Assembly (NCBI GenBank): GCA_963995505.1
Contig: OZ023199.1
Location: 1,984,001-2,048,000 of the forward strand
Source of the DNA: Hypericum androsaemum
Lineage: Eukaryota > Streptophyta > Magnoliopsida > Malpighiales > Hypericaceae
Direction of reading: 5' to 3'
DNA length: 64,000 nucleotides
Shown here: positions 45,846 to 59,047 of the stretch, in pieces
Numbering within the stretch: position 1 is the stretch's first letter
Layout of the letters: every line of letters begins with the position of its first letter
The notes under the pieces: generated by a model
Told to the model about the DNA's origin: nothing
The model's input: the letters and a program-made list of their open reading frames with translations, nothing else
The model's database searches: none
Position numbers and translations under genes: made by a program

Positions 45846-48800
45846 ATGAGCTTCACATCAGTTGTTTCTTCTCCACCTACCTTCAAGCCCGTCTGGGTCC
45901 CACCTGCCACCGCTATTCGTCGTGTACCTTACAAAGTTTGCTCCTTTTCCCCCCTCCATGGGAAGCCCACCTGTGTCCATGCCAAAGGTAGCTGCTTTAC
46001 TTGCCTTTTATCGGGTTGGTGGATTGTCCGCACTTATAAATTGAGTACAATTCCGACGTGGGATTCTCGCACGCGAAATAACATGTTAGAATTTTTATAT
46101 ATAACTTAAAATCTTGGATTTTTTACACTTACGAATTGAGCCCAACAACCTTTCATTTTCGAAGTTGAATTCTGCAACAGTTTTTGGGTCGAAATTGTGT
46201 AATTTCTGATCTGGGTTTGGTTGGTTTTCTTTGTGTAAGTTGTGATAGGGTGCAGAGTTGGATTCTCCAGGAAGCAGACAGCTCTTGCTTCTAAGGTCTT
46301 CTGCTCTGCTAGGAGTGAGAATGTACTTGCTTCAACTTAATATATATGAGGATGGTTGTGGATTAAAGATCTGTTTGTGGGAAGTATTTTGTTGGAGAAT
46401 ACAGTTAACTTAGAAATTGGAAAATAAAATATTTGATTGTGTTTGGGAATTCATGAAAAGCATTGATGACAGCCTTTTTGTTTGGCTTGTGGGTTCGTCA
46501 GGGCTCTGGTGAAGGAGTTGTGGAGGAGAGGAGTGTTTCGGTGATCCTGTTGGCCGGTGGGAAGGGCAAGAGAATGGGGGTGCGTCTCTTTGTTTCTTTT
46601 CATATCTCTTTCTAATTCTCTTCCAAATTCGCCGCGGATTTAGAATCTGATTTTGGTTGATTGGTAGATGATATGTTCTCTGCTTTAATTGTGCAATCTT
46701 GAGATGGGACCGAACGGTCTGGCCCTCATTGGCCATGGATTGATTTATGTTTGTCTGCAATTAATTAGTGGTATCATTAGTGAGACCTCATGAACGCCTC
46801 CCTAGCCTGTGAAATGAGAGACTTTTGGCTACGTGGTAATTGAATCCTAATCATATATGGTGGTAAACTTAGCTTTAAGTTTTGGATGCCTTTTGCTCAT
46901 TTACTCATTGCCATGATTGGTTCAAAGTGAGGGGTAATAGTAGAGTCTTCAGTTTAAGCTACTTGATCAATTTCATCAATACCTTGTTTCGACTTTTGTA
47001 CTCTATACTGAAACACAAACAAGAAAGCTTTATTTTTTATGGCCTATTAGTATTATTGGTTCACAATTTCACCTATATTATCTACAGCGTCTCCCTTGTA
47101 TCTTCCAGATGACAGATTTATTGTCTTTGTATTAATAGGCAAGCATGCCAAAGCAGTATCTACCTCTACTAGGGCAGCCAATAGCTTTGTACAGGTAAGC
47201 AGCACCTTTTTTAGGGCAGAACTGTTTTGCCCTTGACCAATCTTCCCCGCAATTGTAGCTGCTCTGAACACTACCGAAGTAGGTTCTTGGCCAAAATTTG
47301 TGGAGAAATCGCATTGCTAATATTGTCAATTTTCTTGTTTATAACTATCTGATAAAGGTTTGCTCGCCTCTGAACTGGATCATGCATCAATCTTGCAGCT
47401 TGTACACTTTTGCACAGATGATCGAAGTGAAAGAAATTGTTGTAGTTTGTGATCCATCATACAGGGACATTTTTGAAGGTCCTCTCTCTCTCTCTCTCTG
47501 TGCGTGTTTATGTGTGTTTCTCGTCATTAGTTTCATGATGTTTGTAAAAAAAATTCTTATGGATCAAAACACATTTGTTGTTAACTTTATTTTCATGGTA
47601 CTGGCCTTCAGTCATTTATTTTATGGGGAAGCATTGACAATCACGTACTGTTCTCTCAGAAGCTCAAAACCAGATCGACATTGTCCTCAAGTTTGCAGTT
47701 CCGGGGAAGGAGAGACAAGATTCTGTATACAGTGGACTTCAGGTGCAAAATTTCTCAGTCTTGAAAATTTTCAACTTCTCTTTGGTGTTTCCTTGATCTT
47801 TCCATTCCATCAATTCTTCCTCTAGCAGTTTGTTTACAGGATAAATATTTTTATTAACTCGAAATCAAAGATACATCAGTCCCAGCCCAATTACTTGAGA
47901 TAGATCAGTCTTTGGTAGTGTTAATTCAATACCATGGAAATCTCCTAATCCAATATGACTTATTCTGATTTACAAGCCAAGGTTCTTCAGTTTCTTTACA
48001 ATCGAGTCTAACCTTCTCACACCGCTCTATGAACTAATAAACGAATGCACTTGGAGAAGTGATTTAGAGTGCTGAGGGACCTAGTTTGAGACAGAGCTCC
48101 AAGCATTTACTTCAAGAAAACGTTGAACATAGTTGATATTTACCTGATGGTTCTTTGTTCAGTACTTACTAAAATCAGTTATACCAAAATTTGAAAAATC
48201 TCAGAATCAAGTATCGGTGAACATACAATGTGCTCCTCTATTTTATTTTGGAGTATAGAATGCTCTGTTCTCAATTTTATCTGTTGTTTAAAAACTGAAG
48301 CATGAATATGATTCTGCTGCAACCTGTTTATAGGCTTAGCTGCATGTGATGGGACTATTTAAGTAAGCTAGTCTTTGTAAATCTTAACATTCTTGCTGTA
48401 TCCTTAGCGTATGGTTTCTTCGGCAGGAAGTTGATTCGAATTCTGCACTTGTATGCGTTCATGATTCAGCACGACCTTTGCTATTATCTGCTGACGTACG
48501 AAAGGTATCGTTTTCCCTGATCTTAAAGATTAGTAATTCTTCATTATGGTCGGGAATACATCAAATAGTCATTCTTCAAAGATTAGTAAGATTCCAGTTT
48601 CTGTTGGGGGTCTGCATTTAGCTTGGAAAGCAAATTCTGGATCTCAAGATCAGCTTAAAGCTCTCATCTCTTTTCTGTTTTCTCTAGTAGCCAGAGGTTT
48701 TACTCTTTAACGTCTTTAGATATGATTCAGCTTGGTAATAAGATTCACTTGATTTCAGGTCCTTAAAAATGGTGTGGAGAATGGAGCAGCTGTTCTTGGT

Positions 48801-50252
48801 GTTCCTGTTAAGGCCACAATTAAGGAGGTAATAAATTTGCAGCATAGCTTCAGCATATCCCGCTTCTGACTTTCGGCCTTTGCAAAGAACGATTAGCTGA
48901 CAGTGACATGAGCTTGACTTGCAAAAATTGTGAAAATTTTGAAATCGCTATGAACTACTGACATCAAAGCCTCATGGATCAGACAATCTGCTATGTTTCT
49001 CTAATATGCTTTTGAATGGACAATGATGTTTGGAATGACGTGTGAACTAACATTACTATGGAAGGCCATATTTTCCATTGAGCAGATTATTCCCTTAGAA
49101 TGCATGAGAAGTCCTCTTGCATACATCCTAGAAGATTTTCTCGATTACTGAGACGTTGATTGGCTTTGATTTCGTGTCTAACTAATTTCACTTCATCTGA
49201 TATTTGAACTAGCTGAATTTTGTTTAAGAAATTTTTTTGCTCTTATTCTTTTCCACCTCCTTTTGCTTGAATAATTATAATCCTAATAGTTCTAAGATGT
49301 GCTTCACTGCCTTTTTTCAGGCAGATAGTGAATCTTTTGTAGCCCGAACCCTTGATCGCAGAAAGCTTTGGGAAATGCAGACCCCTCAGGTTATTAAGCC
49401 AGAATTGCTTAAGAAAGGCTTTGAACTTGTGAACAGGTACTTTTATAATGTCTGGCTCTAAGCGTGGAAAAGGTCTGCAATTGAGAGAATCACGTTAGGG
49501 ATGCGTGTAGATCCTTTTCAAAAAGGTTCTAGACCCAGTCATAGTTGCAAATATGGATCTAGGTTCAGACCGTGTCCAGATCGGGTTGGAACCAATAGAT
49601 CCTGGATACAGAGGGTAAAGTCCGGATCATTTTGCTGTCCCTAGATGAGATAGCAAATAATTTTCTGGATGATCCGTCAGTGCACATATAACCAAGTTTC
49701 AGTCGCTTTTGCCTGATGATATTCATTTGCATAATCCTTCATATCGATCAGAAAAAATTACAGACGTACAGGCGGAGAACATTCTTTCTGGTTGCAGGAG
49801 TAGCATTGACTGATTGAGTTCTTAAATTACTTGGTGCAAGCCTTGGCGATCTTTGTTTCTAATGATTCACGCCAGCGTCATGATTTCTGTCCGAACTATC
49901 AGCATCTGTGTTACGTTAACTTTTAGTTTCAAATATATTTCACAGAGAAGGACTTGAAGTCACTGACGATGTATCTATAGTTGAGCATCTTAAGCATCCT
50001 GTATATATAACTGAAGGATCGTACACCAACATCAAGGTATTCCAACCATTCATTTGACAGCTTTCGGAAAGATGTTTCCCTTGCTGCAACTTCAGTACTT
50101 CCTCCCCATTTTGCTGTTTCTTGGTTGTAATTTGCTCAACCTGATTTATCATTCTTCCGACCAAAACTAACCTCAAAATGTCGCTTGGCTAGCAGGTGAC
50201 GACCCCCGACGATTTGTTGCTCGCAGAGAGAATTCTGAACATGACCTCCTGA
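45846..50252 (+). CDS. ISPD: 2-C-methyl-D-erythritol 4-phosphate cytidylyltransferase, plastid
   Basis: Third enzyme of the plastid MEP pathway: MEP + CTP gives CDP-ME + PPi. Ten exons in my model: 45846-45987, 46515-46579, 47139-47194, 47399-47478, 47660-47742, 48427-48504, 48759-48827, 49321-49436, 49946-50036 and 50196-50252; 278 residues, all in phase. Exon 1 codes a Ser/Thr/Arg-containing, acid-free leader ([13 protein letters not shown]) that fits a chloroplast transit peptide. Conserved sites: [11 protein letters not shown] (CTP-binding loop), [50 protein letters not shown] and [13 protein letters not shown]. The exon 2 acceptor is uncertain: the better-looking TCAG at 46501 puts the leader out of frame, so I used the AG at 46513-46514, which keeps [11 protein letters not shown] in frame. 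Confidence 0.9.
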
Positions 50253-51226
50253 CTCTCTGGGAGCTAACAGATTCTTTTGTGTGTCCATATCCCATCCGGA
50301 TACAAAGCGATATAGTTGTTATTTACCAGTAACTTGAAACTTCAGCTGCAAGCAATTCGATAGAAGCAGAAAAATCTGACGGTATACAAGCATTATAGAG
50401 TGAATTTTGGTAGAGGATGGAGTTGCTCCAGTAGCCATCTTCAATGGTCGTCTCCTAATTCAAGGAGCACATGAGCCTTCAAGAAACACACCAAAGAAAG
50501 ATGCATACTTTTGCTGTGTTTCCATTAAAAGGCTAGACCTTGCAATCTCAAATAAGACTTGTGTGTACTCTTAAGTCTTAACAAGATTATCATCTTATGA
50601 AACTATAATAAATCAGCAACTTCAAACTTGTATGTTAAGATGACAGGTTTCCGGATGCATCTTGGTGATGATGGAAATTACGCTCTTATGATCACGAGAC
50701 AGGGTTTAAATTTTTACTCATTATATTCGCAACTAGTGATATGATATTCTCGGTGCATTGACCCTCCCACTTCCATGACTGAGGCAGGATGGCCTCTAAC
50801 CTGATGCCACATTCAAGTTACAGGCAATAATCAACCTTGGAGTTATCATGTCACAAATATGAAACAGAAAGTTACCACTTCATCACTGTCCATTTTTTTG
50901 AAGTACTTGGTGTAATATTATTAAGGAGGGCAAATTACTCGCAGGTTAGTCTATGTCATAATTACATGTAGGGTCCCGGCTATTCAAAAAATTAATTTTC
51001 CGTCCCCACTGTTTAATTAAATGTTAGTCTTAGATCTCAGGCTGACATCAACACTCATTTTTTCCTTTTTTCTCATATAAAATAACATTTATACCCTTAA
51101 ACAAAAAGACAAACAAATCATCTCTCTCCTCCCCTCTCGTGGCTCGTCTCTCTCCGCTCCTCCACTTACCTCTTCATACCAGAAGCTTTAATTTTTTTTT
51201 CAAACGTCAGAAGCTTTAATTAGAAC
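50253..51226. other. IspD 3' flank
   Basis: 3' UTR and intergenic sequence; CT-rich at about 51120-51170. No gene. Confidence 0.5.
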
Positions 51227-51985
51227 CAGGGATGACAAAAAGACCAAGACCCAGTAGATCAGACCCTTATTCTACCCCATTGATCTTAGGGTCTATGGGT
51301 CTTGGGTAGGGTTTGGGTCTATCTATTTCGATAGGGTCCAGGTCTGGATAGGGTCCATATAAACCTAGACCCAGACCCTACCCATAGATCCATTAATTAG
51401 ACCCTACCCTAGTTAGATCCTAGTTAGATCATAGTTAGAACCTACTTAGATACATATTTATTATATTGTTAAGATAATTATAATACAGCCGTAAAAAAAA
51501 GTGCACACCCAAAAAAAACTTAATATAATACTATTTTTTAAATTTAAATGTCAAATATTATAGGACTAATTAAGTAATTAAATTTTTTGGTTAGACACAA
51601 AAGCTACCGAGAAGAGTTAGATTACAAGAGCAAGAAGTTGATCGAGAAGACTTGTTCAGAAGTAGCTTGAAAATTTAGAAAGAAATTATTTTGAAGTTGG
51701 AACTTTATATTATGCAATAATACTTATACGTTTTAGTTTTTGATTGACGAGGTAGCCGTATTTGTTTCATTTTATGTTCGACCAAATTAGTTTATAGTTT
51801 ATTCTCAACTTTAATTTGAGATTATCTTTTTATTACATAGCCTTTGATTTTTTTTATTTTTTATTTAAAATATGTTAAAATAATAAAAGTATCTTGTTAA
51901 GTAATTATAAAAAAGATAGAATATTAAAAGATCGGACCCTACAGACCCTGTACATCCTATCCGACCCTACCCATTGTCATCCCTA
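51227..51985. mobile_element. 759-bp hAT-type non-autonomous element
   Basis: Begins CAGGGATGACAA and ends TTGTCATCCCTA, with the 8-bp duplication ATTAGAAC at 51219-51226 and 51986-51993. Sub-terminal arrays of GACCC/TACCC words (for example GGGTCTTGGGTAGGG and GACCCAGACCCTACCC) are typical of this family, and a related copy starts at 59048. No coding capacity. Confidence 0.9.
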
Positions 51986-53158
51986 ATTAGAACCGATGCA
52001 GCTTCACTCTTCATAGACTTGATTAGAACTCAAATTCTCCCTATAAAGAATTCCCAATTATCTTAATTAAAATCCTAATTCAAAAACCTTAATTCTACCC
52101 GGCGGCGACTTTAGTGGCGAGTTCCACCTTGCTCAAAAATGGGAGTTCTATAAAACTCGATCGATTTGGTTGTTGTTTTGATTGGGGTCCTTGCTCATTG
52201 CTTTTGGTTTGGATTTATGCCTCGCCGTCGTCCTCCTCCTTAAGCTCTTGGTTTCGATTTTGATTTCAGAAGATTGGGCTAGGTTAGGAGAGGAATTTAG
52301 GGTATAAATGTCATTTACAAGACAAAAAATTAAAAAAAAAATGAGTGCTAACGTCAGCCACGGGCCCGAGACCAACATTTAAACATAAAGCGGAGATGGC
52401 AAAATAATTTTTTGAATAGTAGGAACCATAACTATAATTATGACATAAATCAAGGATCTGAGGATAATTTGCCCAATTATTAATTAGTCATCATAAAAAG
52501 AGGCAGCACACTCCGACAGCGGATGTTGTGGCCAATTGGACGGAAAAAGGCCAAATCGAGTCTTTGTCGCGACCTAATTGGCCACCTCACGAGGGAAATT
52601 CAGTTTACATTTACACAAAGAGATCAAGGAAAGCTTAGGTAGGTGCTTACATTCATCACTGTCCATTTGGTTGCAACATTAGGTGCTAATCCTCTTTTTA
52701 CCTTTTGACAGGAAGTCACCAAGTTAATATACTTGAGCACAGACAAGACAAGACAAGACAATGCAATGCAATTAAATTATTATTACCAACAGGAGAAGAG
52801 AAAAACAAGAGAAAATGCATGATCCGAGGCAACGATACCGCCAAGTTAACCCTGTGTTTCATTCATTCATCACGCAGGTGGACAGTAGCTTGAGCTAACC
52901 AAGTCGGGGAAATGTTCGATGGATCTATTTTCTGACGTAGTACCTGAGACTGAAAATTAATTTTGATATACAACTTCTCTGGTTTGCTTGAGACTTCTAC
53001 TGCGGCTTCTTCTGTGCTTCCGGGATTTTCCGAAAATATGGAAGTGACCGCCTTTATTCTGAGCTGGATGAACTGGTGTCCTTCTGGCCTGCTTAAGCAC
53101 AGGAAAAAAACATCCTCAGTGAGGAGTGGAATGACCTTCAGAGGATTTCAGAAGAATA
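51986..53158. other. Intergenic DNA downstream of STICHEL-like gene
   Basis: A short CAAGA tandem run (about 52741-52760) is present. No gene is supported. Confidence 0.5.
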
Positions 53159-56100
53159 TCAGGCGAAGTAGCAAAATCGAACCTTTGCCTTGCGAAAACT
53201 CTTGCAATTCCAGCAGCACAGAAAGCTGCTGCATCCCCCTGCTGCAGAACTTGATTCGTATCCGCTACACACGAAAACGTAACATCGTTGAGAACGCGCT
53301 TAGTAAGACAAGATGCAATATGGATCGTGGAACAATGTTCTAGATAAAAACATGCACTCACTCACTGTACTAGACTTACAGGTTTTCTTTCATGGAATTC
53401 CCTGCAAAATTCGCGCTGTGCAGTAAGCTCGGAGATATTGGATGTTCAAAATGTTTGGCATTATAATTCTTTGGTGACACCTTCTGACCTTGCGCAGTTA
53501 AAACTCTTAGCTCGTGGTTCAACTCGTCCTCCCAGTGCTGAGGTGGTAAACTGGTTGGAGTTGGGGATTCGATCTGATTATTGGACGACATATCTTCTTG
53601 TGGCATTATTTGGTTCTTCTCAGGTTTTGAACGATTGACTGACCGAGGAGTACCTTTCTCTGCAGCCTGTAACCATGCAGTTTCTAGTCTCTGCTCTCGT
53701 ATAATGGATTCGATTCTCTGCATTGGTATCTCCTCCCGCTTCTCTTCTTCACCGTTGTTCCCATCAGGCAGCAATCCTGACACATCAGCAGACCTTAAAG
53801 TTCTATCCAGTAGAGTACCTTCCCGCAAGCCAACCTGATCGATGTTGCTCATGGAACAATCACCATCTGGCACACAAACAATTCTGACCTCTACATTTTT
53901 CCTCAAAACCGTTTCAATCGAATTTGTGATACTGCTCAAAAATCTCTCCGCCCTAGCTTTGACCTCCTCATTACTGAAAGCGACATAAGCTACCAAAACA
54001 CCTACAAGGAAAAGCGCCATTAACTCGTGGAATAATAACAAAATTTAGTAGTGCCAAAGCATATATGATAAGGAAGCTATGCACTCACCTTTGGCTTTGG
54101 ATACAGAAAGAAGATTGCCATGAGCACGCAATAGCTGTCTCAGTCTCTTTGAATGGCATTTTTCGATGCACTTCTCCCATAAGTCATTGAAATTGTTCGA
54201 GTTATCTGATCGAAGCATGCTTGCAATCATATCATCATCCTGTGAAGTAGATGAAGCATGCCTAATCGCCAATTGCATTTGAGGACTCGTGGAATGGATT
54301 GCATTTTTATTAATAGCTTTGTCCAAGGAAGTTGGTGAACTTGATCTTCGAACAAAATACTGAGTGAATTTCTCGCGGTGAGAAGCAGCTTCTCTTGAAG
54401 TGCTCGAATGATCTTCGTCTGTTGACCTTGAGCTCAATCTTCTGCTGCTGCTTGACTGAGTGACTTCCAGTGAAGGTACTGAACTAAGCTGTAGAAGAGC
54501 TGCCGTGAACCATGTTGCACGATCATTTGAAACCCGAAGCTGCTTCTCAGCCTCCAAAAGAAGCTTCAGCGCACGCTTTAGCCTCTCCAGTTCAGCCTCG
54601 CTCACTAAGAAAAAGACCAAGCAATTGTTAGTTAGTTACAGAAGAAAGTGGACAGGCTGCATGTATCTCTCTATCTGCTTGTGCGTGCACATGTGTACAC
54701 ACACACACCATGTGTGAATCTGAAGATCGCGGTCAGGGGTAAATTTGTTTGCTCGAATCCTTTAGCTCAGAAACACAGGAGCTGGATATACTCAATTTCT
54801 TTCTCTTGGATTAAAGGGGTTATTTTTTCTGTCTTGTAACCTTCAATTGAGATCATTTACCAGTACGAAAAGTGTCAAGGTCGCTACACATTAAACCGAC
54901 GGAGTCAATGCTGTATTTCAGAAGAACTGTGGAAGACAGAGAGCAGATTCTGCTTTAAATGTAGAACTTACCCTTCAAAAACAAAGGGCGGCCGTGATCA
55001 AATTTTCGACCGGTAATTTAAATAACCAGAAATAGGAGGTGCAAACCAGATGACAGAAGGAATGAACTGCCAAGCATACCATTGAAGTTCTGATCACAAG
55101 AATGCAATAAATAGATTATAATACTCACTGATTCTCCCCCCAAAGAATGTGTCACCGTGTACGGTATGCATTCCAGCAATAATGTCCATTATGAGGCCCG
55201 CCATCTGAGACATCAAGACCAATGGATCGACCCCAGAGTTCATCATATCCCTGGCTCGTTTTACTGTCTCGGATGTGTCTGAAGACATTGCTAATTCCAA
55301 GAGTTCTAGCAACTTCTCATCAGGAACAACTCCCAACTGGAAGGATACATATATCAGTTAGAAAAAAAGAAAGGACTTTGCATAAACAAGATTCTCTGTC
55401 TGAAGGGTAGCAGACGAAAGAGCAGACGAGATAACACATTTTACAGCATAATAACAAAGCAGTAAACTCACAAGTTCATTCACAAGAGACGTGGTTATCC
55501 TCTTCCCCAGCAAACTCAACTGGTCTAGCATAGTTTCAGCGTCACGCAGAGAACCGTCTGCATTTAACGCAATCAAATCCAGCGCATCCAAGTTCACGTC
55601 CAGATTCTCTTTGTTTGCGATTTGGCGCAACCTTGCTACAGCATCCCCCTCCTTGATTTTGTTAAAGATATATCTCTGACACTGAGATTGAACTGTCCGA
55701 GGAACATTATCGATATCGGTTGTTACAAATATGAACACAACCCGTTGCATCGGTTCTTCGAAGAGCTTGAGAAATGCTAACCACATCCTGGATGGCAACA
55801 GATGGCACTCATCAATGATAAAAACAGTGTAATGGGAACTGCTAGATGGGGAAGCCTGCACAACTTTCTTGAACAGGTGCCTAACTTTGTCAATTTCGTT
55901 CTTGCGAGTACCATCAATCTCCCAAATATACTTGCTCTTACCGGAAATTACATCGGTGCACTCTCTACAGCAACCACATGGTTTTGTTTCCTCGTCGGAT
56001 CTACAATTTAAAGCAGAGCCAAAAATCCTGGCTGTTGAGGTTTTTCCAGTACCCCTGGGACCTTGGAATAGATATACTGGGGCAATCCTTCTCCTTGAAA

Positions 56101-57583
56101 TGGCATTGACAAGCGATTGAACCACAATGTTCTGACCGATCAGTTCATCAAAGAAGAATGGCTTATATTTCTGGCTTAGACTTCGAATATTTTCTGGTGA
56201 GCCTTCTTCTTCTCCATCCTTATTCCGAGGGACAATCTCTAGGCCGTCTTGGCTCCTACAACTTGACCATCTCCGGCCATCCAACCGACTCAAGGCCTCC
56301 AAATCTAGCTCGCCAAAGTTGGTAGAAGTTTCATCATCACTGTACCTGGTTCCCAAAGATGATCCGCCTCTATGATCAGTACCATCTGTGAGCAATGGAA
56401 GAAGGCCTCTAGCACTTTTTGATGCAATCTTATGGGATGAATGCCGGCGTGCTCGAGCGATTGAGCGATTGCCGAGTAAGATGTTACCTGTTTTCCTCCT
56501 AAAAGTATCAGAAATGGAAGAAGAGCAACAGCTCCCACATCCATCTCTGTGTCTTGGTGTCCTTCTAGACCAATAGCATGGAATCCCGCACCCTCGGGAA
56601 CCTGGAAAATCCAACTGGTCATCCCCCTCCTCATCATCATAATCATCTATGAATGAGGCTGTAGTGGCATCCCAAGAACCGGCCACACTTGGGTATCCTT
56701 CAAGATACCTGTTGTAGGAGCTGGCTGACAAGGTAGGTGTGCCATAAGAATATGAAGACTCCTCCCTATGGCCACTTCTCCTCAACAACTTGGATGCTGA
56801 ATACGACGAATTCTTTTGTTTCGACAGTAACAGCGATGGTGATGCAGCAGAGAGCTTCCCAGTCCCAGGATCCTCAGAGTTACTGTATTCTTCGGTGTCA
56901 TCAGATTGCTCCAAAGATCCATTCTTCTCAAGGGCTAAGCCAATTGAAGGGTGACTCTTCAGCAACATTCTCAAGTTCTTCTCTTTCTGCTGGTATCTAG
57001 ACAAAACATCCAAACGGGTACCGGATTTCTTACCCTTCCTCCTGGCTGCATTTGCCCTCCGCATAGCCGGGGAGACAAGGCCGGCGTCTTTGCACCTGAA
57101 AATCATGGAAGCAGACCGGGGCTCCACCAAGTAACCCTCACCACGCCTCGTCTCACCCGCATTCCTTGCATCACTCAGGCTATCATCAAGACTCTCTTGA
57201 ACCGAGCAGGACTCATTCTCGTCCTCCTCATCTCCACCACCATTCCTTCCCATCCCACTTCTCTCACTGGAGGACTTTTGAGTCCTCCAGTTGTACAAGA
57301 ACACCTTCTTCTCCTTCCCATTACTCATATTACCACCGCCATGTCCGCCCTTCACACGGGATTCCAAATGGCTCTCTTTCCTATCCCTATCCTCCTCCTC
57401 ATCATCCTCCAACTGCCTCCCCAAACCCGACACGGCCATAGCTGCAGATCTTGAGGAACTCAGAGGCGACTTCCATGAAGAAACCGTCCCGGGATCCCTC
57501 AAAACCCTTGCAGCCTTCCTAATCTGAGTAAGCTCCTTCTTCAAGTGCAGCCTACTTGGATCAGACACCTTCACTCCAGGCAT
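53159..57583 (-). CDS. STI: STICHEL-type DnaX-like (DNA polymerase III gamma/tau-like) protein
   Basis: Large plant protein with a bacterial DnaX-type AAA+ module; the Arabidopsis founder STICHEL controls trichome branch number. Five minus-strand exons: 55472-57583, 55129-55336, 54089-54604, 53380-54001 and 53159-53264; 1187 residues, close to family length. Residues 1-460 are basic, Ser-rich and probably disordered. YKPFFFDELIGQNIVVQSL precedes Walker A GPRGTGKTS (about residue 506), a zinc cluster CGCCREC (about 538), and Walker B DECHLLP (about 593), then the sensor segment FVTTDIDNVPRTVQSQCQ. Exons 2-3 carry the DnaX domain III-like helices (ELERLKRALKLLLEAEKQLR). The C-terminus LGYESSSAAGGCSSFLCCW is a conserved Cys-rich tail. 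Confidence 0.92.
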
Positions 57584-58846
57584 CTCCCACTCCCCCTCCT
57601 CCTAAAGACTCAGTCTTTCCACCAACCCACAAAATGTATCCCAAATTAAACCAACCCAGATAATCTAATTCAACAACAGCTAAACCAAAACCCACATTGC
57701 AAGTGGGAACTCATCCATGTAATGTGAAAAAGACATTGACAGGCTCAGAAAAAAATAAGGCAACAGATCTGACAATAACTTCTGACAGTTGTTTGCTTTC
57801 GGACAGTAGTGTCTGCGGGGCTTAGAGAAACATGAAAATTAGAAAGAAAAAAAAACCAAATTCAAGTTGCACATTACTTGCACTAAACACTCTCTTGGTG
57901 AACTAAAGAATGAAGCTTTGGGTGAAGGGTAAGAGAAAGTTGCAATCTTTTTTGGGTTTTTCTTGTGGGTTTCCGTTTGGCGGTTGATTGAGGGGGGAAA
58001 AAGGAAGTGAAAGGTGAAAACTTTGAATGGAGATGAAAAGGGGAAAGGCCTCTCTCTCTTCGGTCAATTTTAGTACAATTACCCGCGTCACGCGGGATTC
58101 CCTCTCCCCGATCCAATGATATGTCTTGTTTTGCTTTCAAACTGGCCAATTCAGAGTGTCCGAGTGAGATTTCAGAATGGTCCTAATAAATTTGAATTTT
58201 TAAAAAAAAATTCAGAGTTTAACTTTTATTAAACACTTATCTCTAAACAAAATTGATAGTATCCAACTCTCAAATACCATAGGTTTTTTTTGAAGCAGAT
58301 TCAGTGTGTGAGTTTATTAGCACCATGCTGTCCAAATTATAATTATACGCAGTGACACAGAGAGAGATGACATCGCTGGCTCATCAAATGAGATTTTCGA
58401 TGGTTCCGAGCTGGGGGTGGGCCCAATGGCGACGGCGCTACTTTGGCAGGTGGTGGACAGGGAGGCATGGTCGACACCGGCAAGAAGTCCCTCCTACGGC
58501 GGCGCTACGGTAATTTCTCGGAGTGCGAATGCTACCTTCCCAAATCACATTTTTTAAAATATTGATGTTGACACTTTAAAAAATTCGACCTGGAACTTAT
58601 CTGATACCAAGTACTATAAAAAACAACGACTAAAAGAATTCATTCGTGCTTCATCCTTCACGTTCGCCGGATCCACAATGTTTTTAGAAGCGAGAACAAA
58701 CAAAAGGAATCGTGGGGACAATTACAACTAGGCAGCAATTTGTTCAGGCTTTGACCACTAATTATGCTTATCTATTATTCTCTGACTGACCAAATAAATT
58801 AATAACAAGACATGTGACAATCAAAAGAAGAAAGACATTTTGCAAG
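57584..58846. other. STICHEL-like 5' leader and upstream DNA
   Basis: The first 500 bp are promoter and leader sequence. About 58380-58510 is GC-rich (GGCGACGGCGCTACTTTGG) without a credible frame. No second gene. Confidence 0.45.
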
Positions 58847-58920
58847 CACATGGAATTGTCATAATCAAAAGAAGAAAGACATTCTCCTCCCTTGCATGTT
58901 GATTATGACAATTCCATGTG
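58847..58920. repeat. Perfect 22-bp inverted repeat (hairpin)
   Basis: The 22 bases at 58847-58868 (starting CACATGGAATTG) recur exactly inverted at 58899-58920, with a 30-base loop. TCAAAAGAAGAAAGACATT is directly repeated at about 58821 and 58865, so the hairpin may have arisen by local duplication and inversion. Confidence 0.85.
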
Positions 58921-59047
58921 ATTAATATGATATCATTGTAAAAAAATAAGTGATTTTTGTAGAGGTTTGATGTAATTTGATCTAGAGCACGATATGTAAA
59001 AGCTTTTTTTTCATTCCAATGTCGTACAAGGCTAGTCAACTCCTCTT

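Noticed and set aside
45461..45910. 149-residue minus-strand open frame
   Set aside because: It overlaps the IspD first exon and leader on the opposite strand, has no domain and no splice context.
54045..54620. Separate genes at 53376-54041, 54045-54620 and 55094-55336
   Set aside because: Splice sites and phases join them as exons 2-4 of the STICHEL-like gene.
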